Shown here: positions 8,560 to 17,194 of the stretch, in pieces
How the letters are laid out: the number at the start of each line of letters is the position of its first letter
How positions within the stretch are numbered: the stretch's first letter is position 1
Source of the DNA: Thioclava sediminum
Lineage (GTDB): Bacteria; Pseudomonadota; Alphaproteobacteria; Rhodobacterales; Rhodobacteraceae
Assembly (NCBI RefSeq): GCF_002020355.1
Contig: NZ_MPZV01000002.1
Location: forward strand, 496,001 to 560,000
Direction: 5' to 3'
DNA: 64,000 bases
The notes under the pieces: generated by a model
The model's input: only the letters and a program-made list of their open reading frames with translations
What the model was told of the DNA's origin: nothing
The model's database searches: none
Made by a program: the position numbers and the translations under genes

Positions 8560-9306
8560 ATGAACGAAAAACAGCCCCTTTCGATCACTGGAGAGGCACG
8601 GCCCGGACGCTGGCTGGTCACGTGCGATCATGCGCGCAACACCGTGCCCGATTGGGTGGGCGGTGGCGATCTGGGCATCGAGGCCGAGGATATGGCGCGT
8701 CACATCGCCTATGACGTCGGCGCGCTGGGGCTTTCGGAGGCGCTGGCGGAGCGGCTCGATTCACCGATGATCGCGAGCGATTTCTCTAGACTGGTGATCG
8801 ACCCGAACCGGGGCGAGGACGACCCGACGCTGGTGATGAAGCTTTATGACGGCACGATCATCCCCGCGAACCGCCATGCCGACGCGGCAGAGGTCGAGCG
8901 GCGGCTGGACCGGCTCTATCGCCCTTATCATGCGGAATATGCCCGGCTCGCGGCGCGGCGCGACGATACGGTGATCTGCGCGGTTCACTCCTTTACACCG
9001 CGCCTGCGCGGGCGACCGCCCCGGCCGTGGGATGTCGGCATCCTGCACGCTCCGGCCGATCCGCGCCTCGCCTATGAGATGATCGCGGCGCTCGAAGCCG
9101 AGGGCGATCTCTGCGTGGGCGACAACCAACCCTATCTGGGCCATCTGGAAGGCGACTCGATCGACCGCCACGCGCTGGCGCATCGCCGCCCGAACGTGCT
9201 GATCGAGCTGCGCAACGATTTGATCGGGACGCCCGAGCAGCAATCCGCATGGGCCGACCGCCTCGCACCGATTCTGACGCGGGTTCTGGCGCAGAGCGGG
9301 CTGTAA
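8560..9306 (+). CDS. N-formylglutamate amidohydrolase-family protein
   Basis: The 248-residue protein contains WLVTCDHARNTVPDW near the start, DFSRLVIDPNRG around residue 75, AVHSFTPRLRG around 143 and RPNVLIELRNDLIG near 215. These match the FGase/HutG2-like family of zinc hydrolases, which release formate from N-formylglutamate or act on related N-acyl amino acids. No other histidine-degradation gene is adjacent, so the true substrate is open. The start has GAAGAG upstream. Confidence 0.85.
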   Translation: MNEKQPLSITGEARPGRWLVTCDHARNTVPDWVGGGDLGIEAEDMARHIAYDVGALGLSEALAERLDSPMIASDFSRLVIDPNRGEDDPTLVMKLYDGTIIPANRHADAAEVERRLDRLYRPYHAEYARLAARRDDTVICAVHSFTPRLRGRPPRPWDVGILHAPADPRLAYEMIAALEAEGDLCVGDNQPYLGHLEGDSIDRHALAHRRPNVLIELRNDLIGTPEQQSAWADRLAPILTRVLAQSGL

Positions 9307-9382
9307 CTGGCGACAGTAATCGCGCGGCGCGAGGGATTGTTTCCAAACGACGTTACTCCTGCCACATTTTGATCACATTCTA

Positions 9383-9412
9383 TTGACGACTTCGTGAGCG
9401 TTGCGGATATTT
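9383..9412 (+). promoter_or_regulatory. Likely sigma-70-type promoter of the RTX-like gene
   Basis: TTGACG at 9383-9388 is followed after 17 bases by GATATT. It lies just upstream of the leader hairpin. Assignment rests on the two hexamers alone. Confidence 0.4.
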
Positions 9413-9429
9413 CCCCTGATTTCAGGGGG
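9413..9429 (+). promoter_or_regulatory. Leader hairpin covering the ribosome-binding site
   Basis: CCCCTGATTTCAGGGG is a perfect palindromic stem. Its 3' arm contains the AGGGGG that serves as ribosome-binding site for the ATG at 9439, so the folded RNA would hide the site. Confidence 0.5.
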
Positions 9430-9438
9430 ATATCAACG

Positions 9439-10377
9439 ATGCTCGCGACTCTTCTTCTCGCCTTCCTGCCGATGGCGCTCCTTGTCGGGGCCAGCCTCGA
9501 CGGTGGCGGCGACCATAAAGATGACCATGACGACGAGGAGGCGGCTCGTCCTGATGAAGAAGGCACCGGCGCAGGCGAGGCGATCGACATCTCCGAGCCC
9601 GATCAGCTGACCGAAGGCACGTCGGGCGACGACACGATCCGTGGCACCGATGGGACCGACACGGTGATGGGGCTCGCAGGCAACGACGACATCTATCTCG
9701 GCGATGGCAATGACGGCGGCGACCTCTCCCCCGAGGACCAGCAGGCGATGGATCAGGCGACGAGCCTCGGCGAATTCCTCGATCTTTATGAGGCGTCAGG
9801 GGTTTTCGGCGCGGTCGGCGGCTCGGGCGACGACTATATAGACGCAGGCGCGGGCAACGACTCGATCACCGGCAGCCAGGGCGATGATACGCTGCGCGGC
9901 AATCTCGGTGCCGATTACCTCATGGATGCGGAAGGGTCGAACGCCCTCTATGGCGGCTATGGCGATGACGAACTTTATGCCAGCGATCTGGACGGCGCGC
10001 CCGACCTGCTCGATGGCGGCGCGAATAACGACTACCTCAATGGCGACGACGGCGACACGATGACCGGCGGCACCGGCTCGGATTGGTTCGGGGTCGATTG
10101 GACGGAGGGGGACGCGCCGGTAACCGTGACCGATTTCGGACAGCTCGACCCGACCCCGGCCCCCGGCGCGCTCGGCGAATTTCTGGGCATCGAGGTGGAC
10201 GACCTCGACAACGTGTCCGACTTCACCGTCTCTCAAAGCGGCAGCGACTCCATCGTGTCGATCAATGGCCAGCAGGTCGCGACGCTCAAGGATGTCGAAT
10301 ATACCGCGCTCAAGGCGGCGGGCGGCGCGATCTATGCCACCGACGGACTCAACTACGGTCAGCCAGTCTACGCCTGA
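9439..10377 (+). CDS. Membrane-anchored RTX (hemolysin-type) calcium-binding protein
   Basis: The 312-residue product begins MLATLLLAFLPMALLVGASL, a hydrophobic anchor or uncleaved signal. An acidic stretch follows, then glycine/aspartate-rich RTX-type repeats between about residues 65 and 220 (for example GSGDDYIDAGAGNDSITG and LDGGANNDYLNG), which bind calcium outside the cell. The C-terminal 100 residues (VTDFGQLDP ... VSINGQQVATLKDVEYTAL) resemble the segment that ends many RTX exoproteins. The ATG at 9439 is preferred over a GTG 15 codons upstream because AGGGGG lies before it. Classic RTX proteins have no N-terminal anchor, so export may differ. Function unknown. Confidence 0.75.
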   Translation: MLATLLLAFLPMALLVGASLDGGGDHKDDHDDEEAARPDEEGTGAGEAIDISEPDQLTEGTSGDDTIRGTDGTDTVMGLAGNDDIYLGDGNDGGDLSPEDQQAMDQATSLGEFLDLYEASGVFGAVGGSGDDYIDAGAGNDSITGSQGDDTLRGNLGADYLMDAEGSNALYGGYGDDELYASDLDGAPDLLDGGANNDYLNGDDGDTMTGGTGSDWFGVDWTEGDAPVTVTDFGQLDPTPAPGALGEFLGIEVDDLDNVSDFTVSQSGSDSIVSINGQQVATLKDVEYTALKAAGGAIYATDGLNYGQPVYA

Positions 10378-10592
10378 CCCGTTCTCGAATCGTGCCGAGA
10401 GGCCGCCGATCGCGCGGCCTCCTTCCGTTTCGGTAAAGCCCCAAAAACGCGACCATATCCGATCGCGATACTAATCCCCGTCATTCTCTCTGATGGTTAA
10501 CGACCCCTGAACAATGGGCCGGTTTCGGCCTCACAAAGCTTTTGCGCAAACCGACAAATGTCGCGACGATCAAGGCAAGATCAGGAGAAAAC

Positions 10593-11102
10593 ATGCTCGC
10601 CTTGTTCATCGCCACTACCATCGCGTTATGCCTTCTCGGCTGGGCCGAGGGTCTGCCGCGCCAGCGCCAGGTTCGCGCCGCCGCCGACACCGGAGCGGAA
10701 GCCGCCACGGTGACCGCTGCGCCCGCGCAGGTCTCTTCGCCGAAAGAGGCGCTCGGCGCTTCGGCGGAGGACGCGAACGACCTCGATGCCGCCGTGATGA
10801 TGCGCATCGAAGCGCTGCTGGCGCATCCGAACCAACAGGCCGATACCCGCGCACACGCTCCGGCACCTGCACCCGCCGCAGGCCCCGAGCCGCTGCCCCG
10901 CATAAACGGGTTCGAACCGGGCGACGCCATCGCCCTCGATTTCACCGGCTCTGCGCCGCGTCGCGACGACATCACCTTCCGCACCTGCGCCGAAGGCACG
11001 CTCGTCGTGATCGAAGGTCAGGCCGAGCTGGTCATCACAGGCATCGCGCCCGAGCAAATCGCGCCAGATGCCTTCCAATTCCGCGCTCATGCGGCGGCCT
11101 GA
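10593..11102 (+). CDS. Small membrane-anchored protein with RTX-like C-terminal module
   Basis: A 169-residue protein starting MLALFIATTIALCLLGWAEG, an N-terminal hydrophobic anchor much like that of the preceding gene. An alanine/proline-rich linker leads to a C-terminal module (INGFEPGDAIALDF ... TLVVIEGQAELVITGI ... DAFQFRA). This has the layout of the end of RTX proteins but no calcium repeats. The start at 10593 has AGGAG five bases upstream. It lies 215 bases after the RTX gene on the same strand, and I infer the two work together. No function is known to me. Confidence 0.6.
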   Translation: MLALFIATTIALCLLGWAEGLPRQRQVRAAADTGAEAATVTAAPAQVSSPKEALGASAEDANDLDAAVMMRIEALLAHPNQQADTRAHAPAPAPAAGPEPLPRINGFEPGDAIALDFTGSAPRRDDITFRTCAEGTLVVIEGQAELVITGIAPEQIAPDAFQFRAHAAA

Positions 11103-11124
11103 GAGACACCGCCCGCATGACAGG

Positions 11125-11166
11125 AAAAGACCCCGGTTGGGCTGGCCGGGGTCTTTTCTTTTTTAA
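11125..11166 (+). terminator. Rho-independent terminator
   Basis: A perfect 12-bp stem (AAAAGACCCCGG / CCGGGGTCTTTT) followed by CTTTTTT. It lies 22 bases past the small RTX-like gene. The A-tract on the other side may also serve the convergent aminotransferase gene. Confidence 0.88.
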
Positions 11167-11193
11167 ATTCTGGATGTTGCGCCTCGGCGCGGA

Positions 11194-12054
11194 TCAGATC
11201 GCGGCCTTGCGGCTCTCGTCGAGATAGATCTCGCGCAGACGCATAGCCACCGGGCCAACCGCGCCCTCGCCCACCGCCTCGCCGTCGATCTCCACCACCG
11301 GCATCACGAAAGCCGAGGCCGACGTGAAGAAGGCTTCATCCGCACCCTGAGCCTCTTCGATGGTGAAGGGACGCTCCTCGATCTCCATCTGGCTCTCGGC
11401 GGCATATTTCAGCAGCGAAGCGCGGGTGATCCCGTGCAGGATGTCGTGGCTCAGATGCCGCGTGATGATCTTGTTGCCCTTCACGATATAGACGTTGTTC
11501 GACGAGCCTTCGGTCACGAAGCCATCTTCCACGAACCACGCATCGTTCTTGCCCGCCTTCTCGGCCGCCATCTTGGCCATCGACGGATAGAGCAGCTGCA
11601 CGGTCTTGATGTCGCGGCGATGCCAGCGGAGGTCGGGCAGCGAGATCACCTTGATGCCCTGTTTCGCCTTCGGATCGTCGGCGAGGTTCGGCTTCGACTG
11701 GGTATACAGCACCACGGTCGGGGGCGTGCCCTCCGGCGGGTAGTGGAAATCGCGATCGCCCGCATTCCCGCGCGAGACCTGAAGGTAGATCATCCCTTCG
11801 TCGAGATCGTTCCGCTTGACCAGTTCGCGGTGAATCTCGATCCATTCGTCTCGGGTCAGATCGCAGGTCATCTCCAGCTCCGCCAGCGAGCGACCGAGCC
11901 GGTTCATGTGACCTTCGAATTCGAGGATCTTGCCGCCCAGAACGGAAGTCACCTCATAGACCGCATCGCCCATCACGAAACCACGGTCGAAGACGGAGAC
12001 CTTTGCCTCTTCCTCGGGAATATACTCTCCGTTGAGATAGACGATCCGGCTCAT
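11194..12054 (-). CDS. dat: D-amino-acid aminotransferase (class IV, PLP)
   Basis: The 286-residue protein has the fold-type IV aminotransferase layout: VSVFDRGFVMGDAVYEV near residue 20, the likely PLP lysine in RRDIKTVQLLYPSMAK around residue 147, and the EGSSNNVYIV phosphate-binding loop near 180. Such enzymes swap the amino group between D-alanine, D-glutamate and their keto acids. The start at 12054 has AAGGAG seven bases upstream. It is the last gene of a minus-strand set with dgcA and dgcN, both of which handle D-glutamate. This favours the D-amino-acid assignment over branched-chain aminotransferase. Confidence 0.85.
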   Translation of the reverse strand: MSRIVYLNGEYIPEEEAKVSVFDRGFVMGDAVYEVTSVLGGKILEFEGHMNRLGRSLAELEMTCDLTRDEWIEIHRELVKRNDLDEGMIYLQVSRGNAGDRDFHYPPEGTPPTVVLYTQSKPNLADDPKAKQGIKVISLPDLRWHRRDIKTVQLLYPSMAKMAAEKAGKNDAWFVEDGFVTEGSSNNVYIVKGNKIITRHLSHDILHGITRASLLKYAAESQMEIEERPFTIEEAQGADEAFFTSASAFVMPVVEIDGEAVGEGAVGPVAMRLREIYLDESRKAAI

Positions 12055-12073
12055 ATTCTTGCTCCTTGAAAAC

Positions 12074-13036
12074 TCAGCCCCAGAGTTCCGGCTCCGGCGG
12101 CTCCACCACGCTGCCCTTGTAACGCAGCGGCACATCGCGGTCTTCGGCCAGAAGCAGCGGGCCGTCAAGATCGACGTAATCCGCCCCCTGCGCGACCAGC
12201 ATCGCCGGCGCCATCGCAAGGCTCGATCCCACCATGCAGCCGACCATCACGCCGAACCCTTCGGCGCGCGCGAGATCGCGCAGCCGCAAGGCCTCGGTCA
12301 GACCGCCGGTCTTGTCCAGCTTGATGTTGATGACGTCGTATTTGCCGCGCAGATCGGTAAGCCCGTCGCGCGTATGGCAGCTCTCATCGGCGCAGATCGG
12401 CACCAGCCGCTGAATATCCGACAGCGCCTCGTCCCCCGCCGCAGGCAAAGGCTGCTCGACCAGCGCGACACCCAGCTTCTTCAGCTCGGCCTGAATGTCG
12501 AGGAAAGTCTCGATCTCCCAGCCCTCGTTCGCATCGACGATGATCTTCGACTCCGGCGCGCCCTCGCGTACCGCGCGCAGACGCGGCATGTCCTCGGGCG
12601 TGCCGAGCTTGATTTTCAGCAACGGACGATGCGCATGTTCGGCGGCCGCCGCGCGCATTTTCTCCGGCTCGTCCAGCGACAGCGTATAGGCTGTGGTCTG
12701 GCTCACCGGCTTGTCCAACCCAGCCAGCTCCCAGACCGGAACGCCCTTCTTCTTGGCTTCCCAATCCCACAAAGCGCAATCGACCGCGTTGCGCGCGGCG
12801 CCTGCGGGCAGCGCCTCTTGCAGCTCCGCACGGGAAATCCCTTGCGGAAGGCTTTCGATCTGCGCGGTAACGCTGTCGAGGCTTTCGCCGTACCGCGCAT
12901 AGGGCACGCATTCGCCCCGCCCCGTCACGCCGTCGCGCTCCAGCGTCACGCTCAGCACATGCGCTTCGGTGCGCGAGCCGCGCGCGATGGTAAAGACCTG
13001 CGCCAGCTTGAACGTATCATGACTCACCCGGATCAT
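12074..13036 (-). CDS. dgcA: N-acetyl-D-glutamate racemase, enolase superfamily
   Basis: The 320-residue protein belongs to the mandelate racemase/enolase superfamily. The catalytic KxK is visible in LLKIKLG (about residue 151), metal ligands in IVDANEGW, LVEQPLP and CADESCH, and the second catalytic lysine in INIKLDKTGGL. The dipeptide-epimerase branch includes DgcA, which racemises N-acetyl-D-glutamate to the L form. I choose that over dipeptide epimerase because the upstream neighbour is dgcN. A short ATATTT repeat separates the two genes, and the start at 13036 fits the family. Confidence 0.82.
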   Translation of the reverse strand: MIRVSHDTFKLAQVFTIARGSRTEAHVLSVTLERDGVTGRGECVPYARYGESLDSVTAQIESLPQGISRAELQEALPAGAARNAVDCALWDWEAKKKGVPVWELAGLDKPVSQTTAYTLSLDEPEKMRAAAAEHAHRPLLKIKLGTPEDMPRLRAVREGAPESKIIVDANEGWEIETFLDIQAELKKLGVALVEQPLPAAGDEALSDIQRLVPICADESCHTRDGLTDLRGKYDVINIKLDKTGGLTEALRLRDLARAEGFGVMVGCMVGSSLAMAPAMLVAQGADYVDLDGPLLLAEDRDVPLRYKGSVVEPPEPELWG

Positions 13037-13047
13037 CCGCGCCCCCC

Positions 13048-13093
13048 TTCGACTTGGTGCAAATATCCCCGCCGGAGGCATCCGGCAGGGGTC
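13048..13093 (-). repeat. Dispersed ATATTT repeat, copy 3 (short form)
   Basis: Read on the minus strand: CCCCTGCCGGATGCCTCCGG, CGGGGATATTT, then GCACCAAGTCGAAGG. It lies directly after the dgcN stop, in the dgcN-dgcA gap. Confidence 0.7.
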
Positions 13094-13106
13094 ACAAGCG
13101 AGACAA

Positions 13107-14114
13107 TCAGATCGCGGCGAGCGCGTCCACCAGCTTGCCAGCACCGAAGCGGAACGGATCGGTCGTGGGCAGACCCATTTCTTCCTCGACCTTCGCGAGA
13201 TAGGCCTTCGCCTCGTCCTCACCCATCTTCTGAGTGTTGACCGAGATGCCGACCACCTGACAGGCGGGATTGGCGACCTTCGCCAGCGCCAGCGCCATAT
13301 CGCTCAGCTCCTGCAGCGAGGGCAGTTTGTAGCCCGGCAGCCCGCGCATATGGGTACGCGTCGGCTCATGCGCGAGGATCAGCGCGTCGGGCTGACCGCC
13401 ATGGATCAGCGCCATCGTCACGCCCGAATAGGAGACGTGGAACAGGCTGCCCTGCCCCTCGATCAGGTCCCAATGGTCGGGATCGTTATCGGGCGTGAGG
13501 TATTCGATCGAGCCGGCCATGAAGTCCGCGATCACAGCATCGAGCGGCACGCCGTCCCCGGTGATCAGGATGCCGGTCTGGCCGGTCGCGCGGAACGTGG
13601 CCTTCATACCGCGCTCGCGCATCTCGCGCTCCATGCAAAGCGCGGTATACATCTTGCCCGCCGAGCAATCGGTGCCCACGGCAAGGCAGCGCTTGCCGGT
13701 GCGCTTCTCGCCATTCGCGATCGGGTATTTCACCGACGGGATGCGCACGTCATGCAGCTGACGCCCGCAGGCCTTCGCCACCGCGACCAGATCGGGCTCG
13801 TCGCGCAGCAGGTTGTGCAGGCCCGACGCGAGGTCGAGACCTTCTTCCAGCGCCTCGATCAGCACTTTCTTCCAGCCCTGCGAGATCAGGCCGCCACGGT
13901 TTGCGACGCCGATCACCAGCGTCTTGCAGCCTTGTGCGATGGCTTCTTTGATATCGAGATCGGGGATGCCCATGTCGGCTTGGCATCCCTCCATCCGGTA
14001 CTGGCCGACGGCATATTCGGGCCGCCAGTCCTTGATCCCCTGCGCGACTTTCGCGGACAAGGGATCGGGGGCGTCGCCCAGGAACAGTAGATAAGGGGTG
14101 TCGATCAGCGACAT
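13107..14114 (-). CDS. dgcN: D-glutamate N-acetyltransferase, DUF1611 family
   Basis: The 335-residue DUF1611 protein has a nucleotide-binding-like loop CLAVGTDCSAGKMYTALCME around residue 143, preceded by an N-terminal Rossmann-like domain (TLVIGVANRGG). A central segment reads GQGSLFHVSYSGVTMALIHGG. In the described D-glutamate pathway DgcN acetylates D-glutamate so that DgcA can racemise it. The family is also annotated as a predicted NTPase, so the assignment rests mainly on its pairing with dgcA. It is the first gene of the set and is divergent from mcl1. Confidence 0.82.
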   Translation of the reverse strand: MSLIDTPYLLFLGDAPDPLSAKVAQGIKDWRPEYAVGQYRMEGCQADMGIPDLDIKEAIAQGCKTLVIGVANRGGLISQGWKKVLIEALEEGLDLASGLHNLLRDEPDLVAVAKACGRQLHDVRIPSVKYPIANGEKRTGKRCLAVGTDCSAGKMYTALCMEREMRERGMKATFRATGQTGILITGDGVPLDAVIADFMAGSIEYLTPDNDPDHWDLIEGQGSLFHVSYSGVTMALIHGGQPDALILAHEPTRTHMRGLPGYKLPSLQELSDMALALAKVANPACQVVGISVNTQKMGEDEAKAYLAKVEEEMGLPTTDPFRFGAGKLVDALAAI

Positions 14115-14313
14115 GCGGGTCTCCCTGTGGTCTGTGTTTTGTCTTGTTTGTTGATGATATTAGGGCGCGGCGCAAAAATTTCTTGGGGATTTCCGTGCAA
14201 CATTTCCGACAAAACGGAAGATCCTTCGGCAAAAGCGCCAACTCGCCGCAATTTCGTGCATAACCCGGATTTTCGGATGCCAGCAATGCTGCAGCGCGGC
14301 CCTGATTCTGCAC

Positions 14314-14333
14314 TTGCAAAATCGCCTTGCAAG
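14314..14333 (+). promoter_or_regulatory. TTGCAAA direct-repeat site upstream of mcl1
   Basis: TTGCAAA at 14314 and TTGCAAG at 14327 stand 13 bases apart in the dgcN-mcl1 gap. They resemble the paired TTTGCAAA sites used by short-chain fatty acyl-CoA regulators (ScfR/PccR type) of the Rhodobacteraceae. Confidence 0.45.
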
Positions 14334-14397
14334 AGACCGCGCAACAATATACCCAATCCGCAACCCAAAACGTAACTTCCTTGCGAAAGGCCGCTTC

Positions 14398-15354
14398 ATG
14401 AGCTTCCGCGTTCAACCCACGCCCCCTGCCCGCCCGAACCGCTGCCAGCTTTTCGGCCCCGGCTCGAACACCAAGCTCTTCCCGAAGATGGCTGCCTCCG
14501 CCGCCGATGTGATCAACCTCGACCTCGAAGATTCGGTCGCGCCCAACGATAAGGCGCAGGCGCGGCGCAACATCATTCAGGCCAGCCACGAGATCGACTG
14601 GGGCAACAAATACCTCTCGGTCCGCATCAACGGCCTCGACACGCCCTATTGGTATCGCGACGTGGTCGAACTGCTCGAAGAAGGCTCCGAGCGCATCGAC
14701 CAGATCATGATCCCGAAAGTCGGCTGCGCGGCGGATGTCTATGCGGTCGACGCGCTGGTCACGGCGATCGAAACCGCGAAGGGCCGCACGAAGAAAATCT
14801 CGCTCGAAGTCATCATCGAAAGCGCCGCCGGTCTCGCGCATGTTGAGGAAATCGCTGCATCTTCTCCGCGCCTGCAGGCGATGAGCCTCGGTGCCGCCGA
14901 CTTCGCCGCCTCGATGGGCATGCAGACCACCGGCATCGGCGGGACGCAGGAAAACTACTACATGCTGCGCAACGGCGAAAAGCATTGGTCCGACCCGTGG
15001 CACTGGGCGCAGGCCGCCATCGTGGCCGCCTGCCGCACTCACGGCATTTTGCCGGTCGATGGCCCGTTCGGCGATTTCTCCGACGATGACGGCTTCCGCG
15101 CGCAGGCCCTACGCTCGGCGACGCTTGGCATGGTGGGCAAATGGGCCATCCATCCCAAGCAGATTTCCCTTGCAAATGAGGTCTTTACGCCGTCTGATGA
15201 GGCTGTGACCGAGGCCCGTGAAATCCTCGCGGCGATGGAAGAGGCCAAGGCACGCGGCGAGGGTGCGACCGTCTACAAAGGCCGTCTCGTCGACATTGCG
15301 TCAATCAAACAAGCCGAAGTGATTGTAAGACAAGCCGAAATGATTAAAGATTAA
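14398..15354 (+). CDS. mcl1: L-malyl-CoA/beta-methylmalyl-CoA lyase
   Basis: The 318-residue enzyme of the HpcH/HpaI (citE-like) family carries CQLFGPGSNTKLFPKMAAS, the metal site region DVINLDLEDSVAPNDK, and KISLEVIIESAAGLAHVEEI with its acidic ligand. It cleaves malyl-CoA to acetyl-CoA and glyoxylate and methylmalyl-CoA to propionyl-CoA and glyoxylate, steps of the ethylmalonyl-CoA pathway. Length and the start at 14398 (MSFRVQPTPPARP) match the Rhodobacter enzyme, with AAAGG upstream. It fits with prpE elsewhere in the window. Confidence 0.92.
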   Translation: MSFRVQPTPPARPNRCQLFGPGSNTKLFPKMAASAADVINLDLEDSVAPNDKAQARRNIIQASHEIDWGNKYLSVRINGLDTPYWYRDVVELLEEGSERIDQIMIPKVGCAADVYAVDALVTAIETAKGRTKKISLEVIIESAAGLAHVEEIAASSPRLQAMSLGAADFAASMGMQTTGIGGTQENYYMLRNGEKHWSDPWHWAQAAIVAACRTHGILPVDGPFGDFSDDDGFRAQALRSATLGMVGKWAIHPKQISLANEVFTPSDEAVTEAREILAAMEEAKARGEGATVYKGRLVDIASIKQAEVIVRQAEMIKD

Positions 15355-15437
15355 GCCGCGCGCGAACGAATCGCGATATAGTTATCGAATCCCGGAGCGG
15401 TTGGGAGGGGAGGCCCGGCCGCATGAGGGAAAAGGAG

Positions 15438-15472
15438 CGCCCTGGCTTACGGCCGGGGCGTTTCCGTTTTTC
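15438..15472 (+). terminator. Rho-independent terminator after mcl1
   Basis: A GC-rich stem (CGCCCTGGC / GCCGGGGCG, one mismatch) followed by TTTCCGTTTTT, about 85 bases past the stop. Confidence 0.7.
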
Positions 15473-15552
15473 TAGCCCCGGGGAATCCCACGCAAACGCC
15501 ATCTAGCCGCGCTGTGCGACGGCCCGATGACAGTTCCGCAAATCGCAGCGCC

Positions 15553-16032
15553 TCAGCCCTGCAGCGGCAAGCGGATCTCCGTCAGCAAATCTTCCGGCTT
15601 CGTGTTCATCGGATCGTTGAGATAGACCTCGTAGGCCACGAGGTCGCGATGCTCCATGCCAGACGCCGGGAACCAATCCTCGTCCAGCCAGCGATACGCG
15701 TCGGGCAGTTGCTCATAGGGCCCCTTCACGGTCACCACCGCATATTTTCCGGCCGGATAGCGAATCTCCGCAAGCGGCGGGAAGATCACGAACCCCTCGC
15801 CCACCGCAAAACAGGCATGAGAGCGCAGCTCCTCCGCCGGCACTTTGCGCGGATTGTCGTGCCCGATCATCGCCGCGTGCTCGACTTCCGCCCAGGACGG
15901 CTCGGGGATCAGCGAAACAAGTTTCTGAAAGACCGGGCCGACCGACGGGTAAGGCCCTTTATGTGCCAGCCCGGCAAGCCGCACCGCTGGCATCTCTTTG
16001 ATCTCGACTTCATACGCCAAATTAACCCTCAT
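15553..16032 (-). CDS. GyrI-like small-molecule-binding protein
   Basis: A 159-residue single-domain protein that starts MRVNLAYEVEIKEMPAVRLAGLAHKGPY. That opening is typical of the GyrI-like/AraC effector-binding fold (EVxIxExPAxRVAxLRHxGPY). Later segments AKYAVVTVKGPYEQLPDAYRWL-type and DLVAYEVYLNDP also match. Stand-alone members bind small hydrophobic ligands or inhibit gyrase (SbmC). No DNA-binding domain is present. It is a single gene ahead of the divergent accA, and the ligand is unknown. Confidence 0.8.
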   Translation of the reverse strand: MRVNLAYEVEIKEMPAVRLAGLAHKGPYPSVGPVFQKLVSLIPEPSWAEVEHAAMIGHDNPRKVPAEELRSHACFAVGEGFVIFPPLAEIRYPAGKYAVVTVKGPYEQLPDAYRWLDEDWFPASGMEHRDLVAYEVYLNDPMNTKPEDLLTEIRLPLQG

Positions 16033-16203
16033 CCGGTTAAAGCGCGCGTTTCCTCGATTACTCTATCACCTCCCATCCGCCGCGCCTATGAGGCAAGGCG
16101 CCGCCGCTCGTGCAATCGGGACGCGCCCGCCATGCGCCACCCAGTTGCAATTCCCGAGCGTTGAAGACATTAAGGGCGCGAGTTTCCGGATGCGGAGTGA
16201 TCC

Positions 16204-17163
16204 ATGACCTATCTCGAATTCGAAAAGCCGCTGGCAGAGATCGAAGGCAAAGCCGAAGAGCTGCGCGCGCTGGCCCGGCAAAACGAAGAGATGGATGTCG
16301 ACAAGGAAGCGTCAGCCCTCGACAAGAAGGCCGAGGCGATGCTGCGCGACCTCTACAAAGACCTGTCGCCCTGGCGCAAATGTCAGGTCGCACGCCATCC
16401 CGACCGTCCGCATTGCAAGGACTATATCGACCAGCTCTTCACCGAGTACACGCCGCTCGCGGGCGATCGCAACTTCGCCGACGATCACGCGGTGATGGGC
16501 GGCCTCGCACGTCTCGGCGACAAGCCGGTGATGGTGATCGGCCATGAGAAGGGCAACGACACCGCAAGCCGCATCGAGCGCAACTTCGGCATGGCCCGCC
16601 CCGAGGGCTATCGCAAGGCGATCCGTCTGATGGACATGGCCGCCCGCTTCGGCCTGCCGGTCGTCGCTCTGATCGACACCCCCGGCGCCTATCCCGGCAA
16701 GGGCGCGGAAGAGCGCGGCCAGTCCGAAGCCATCGCCCGCTCGACCGAAAAATGCCTGCAGATCGGCGTGCCGCTGATCTCGGTCATCATCGGCGAAGGC
16801 GGCTCGGGCGGCGCCGTGGCCTTCGCCACCGGCGACCGCGTCGCGATGCTGGAACATTCCGTCTATTCGGTGATCTCGCCCGAAGGCTGCGCCTCGATCC
16901 TGTGGAAGGATTCCGAGAAGATGCGCGAAGCCGCCGAGGCGCTGCGCCTGACCGCGCAGGATCTCAAGAAGCTCGGCGTGATCGACCGCATCATCTCCGA
17001 ACCGATGGGCGGCGCACAGCGCGACGCCGCGGCGACCATCGCCTCGGTCGGCTCGGAAATCTCGCTGATGCTGGCAGAGCTGGAGGGCAAGAAGCCCGCC
17101 GATCTGATCAAGGCACGCCGCAAGAAGTTTCTCGACATGGGCACGAAGGGGCTTTCGGCCTAA
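16204..17163 (+). CDS. accA: Acetyl-CoA carboxylase carboxyltransferase subunit alpha
   Basis: The 319-residue subunit moves the carboxyl group from carboxybiotin to acetyl-CoA, giving malonyl-CoA for fatty acid synthesis; it partners with AccD. The N-terminal helical region ([19 protein letters not shown]) is followed by the crotonase-like core with [21 protein letters not shown] and [18 protein letters not shown]. Length is normal. It stands alone; the convergent MFS gene ends 31 bases downstream and a short hairpin separates them. Confidence 0.97.
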   Translation: MTYLEFEKPLAEIEGKAEELRALARQNEEMDVDKEASALDKKAEAMLRDLYKDLSPWRKCQVARHPDRPHCKDYIDQLFTEYTPLAGDRNFADDHAVMGGLARLGDKPVMVIGHEKGNDTASRIERNFGMARPEGYRKAIRLMDMAARFGLPVVALIDTPGAYPGKGAEERGQSEAIARSTEKCLQIGVPLISVIIGEGGSGGAVAFATGDRVAMLEHSVYSVISPEGCASILWKDSEKMREAAEALRLTAQDLKKLGVIDRIISEPMGGAQRDAAATIASVGSEISLMLAELEGKKPADLIKARRKKFLDMGTKGLSA

Positions 17164-17194
17164 ACTCGAAGCCCCCGCGCATCGTGAACCGGCC

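Noticed and set aside
10905-10930. tRNA T-loop-like GGTTCGAACC
   Set aside because: Lies in frame inside a protein gene, with no cloverleaf around it. No tRNA was found in the window.
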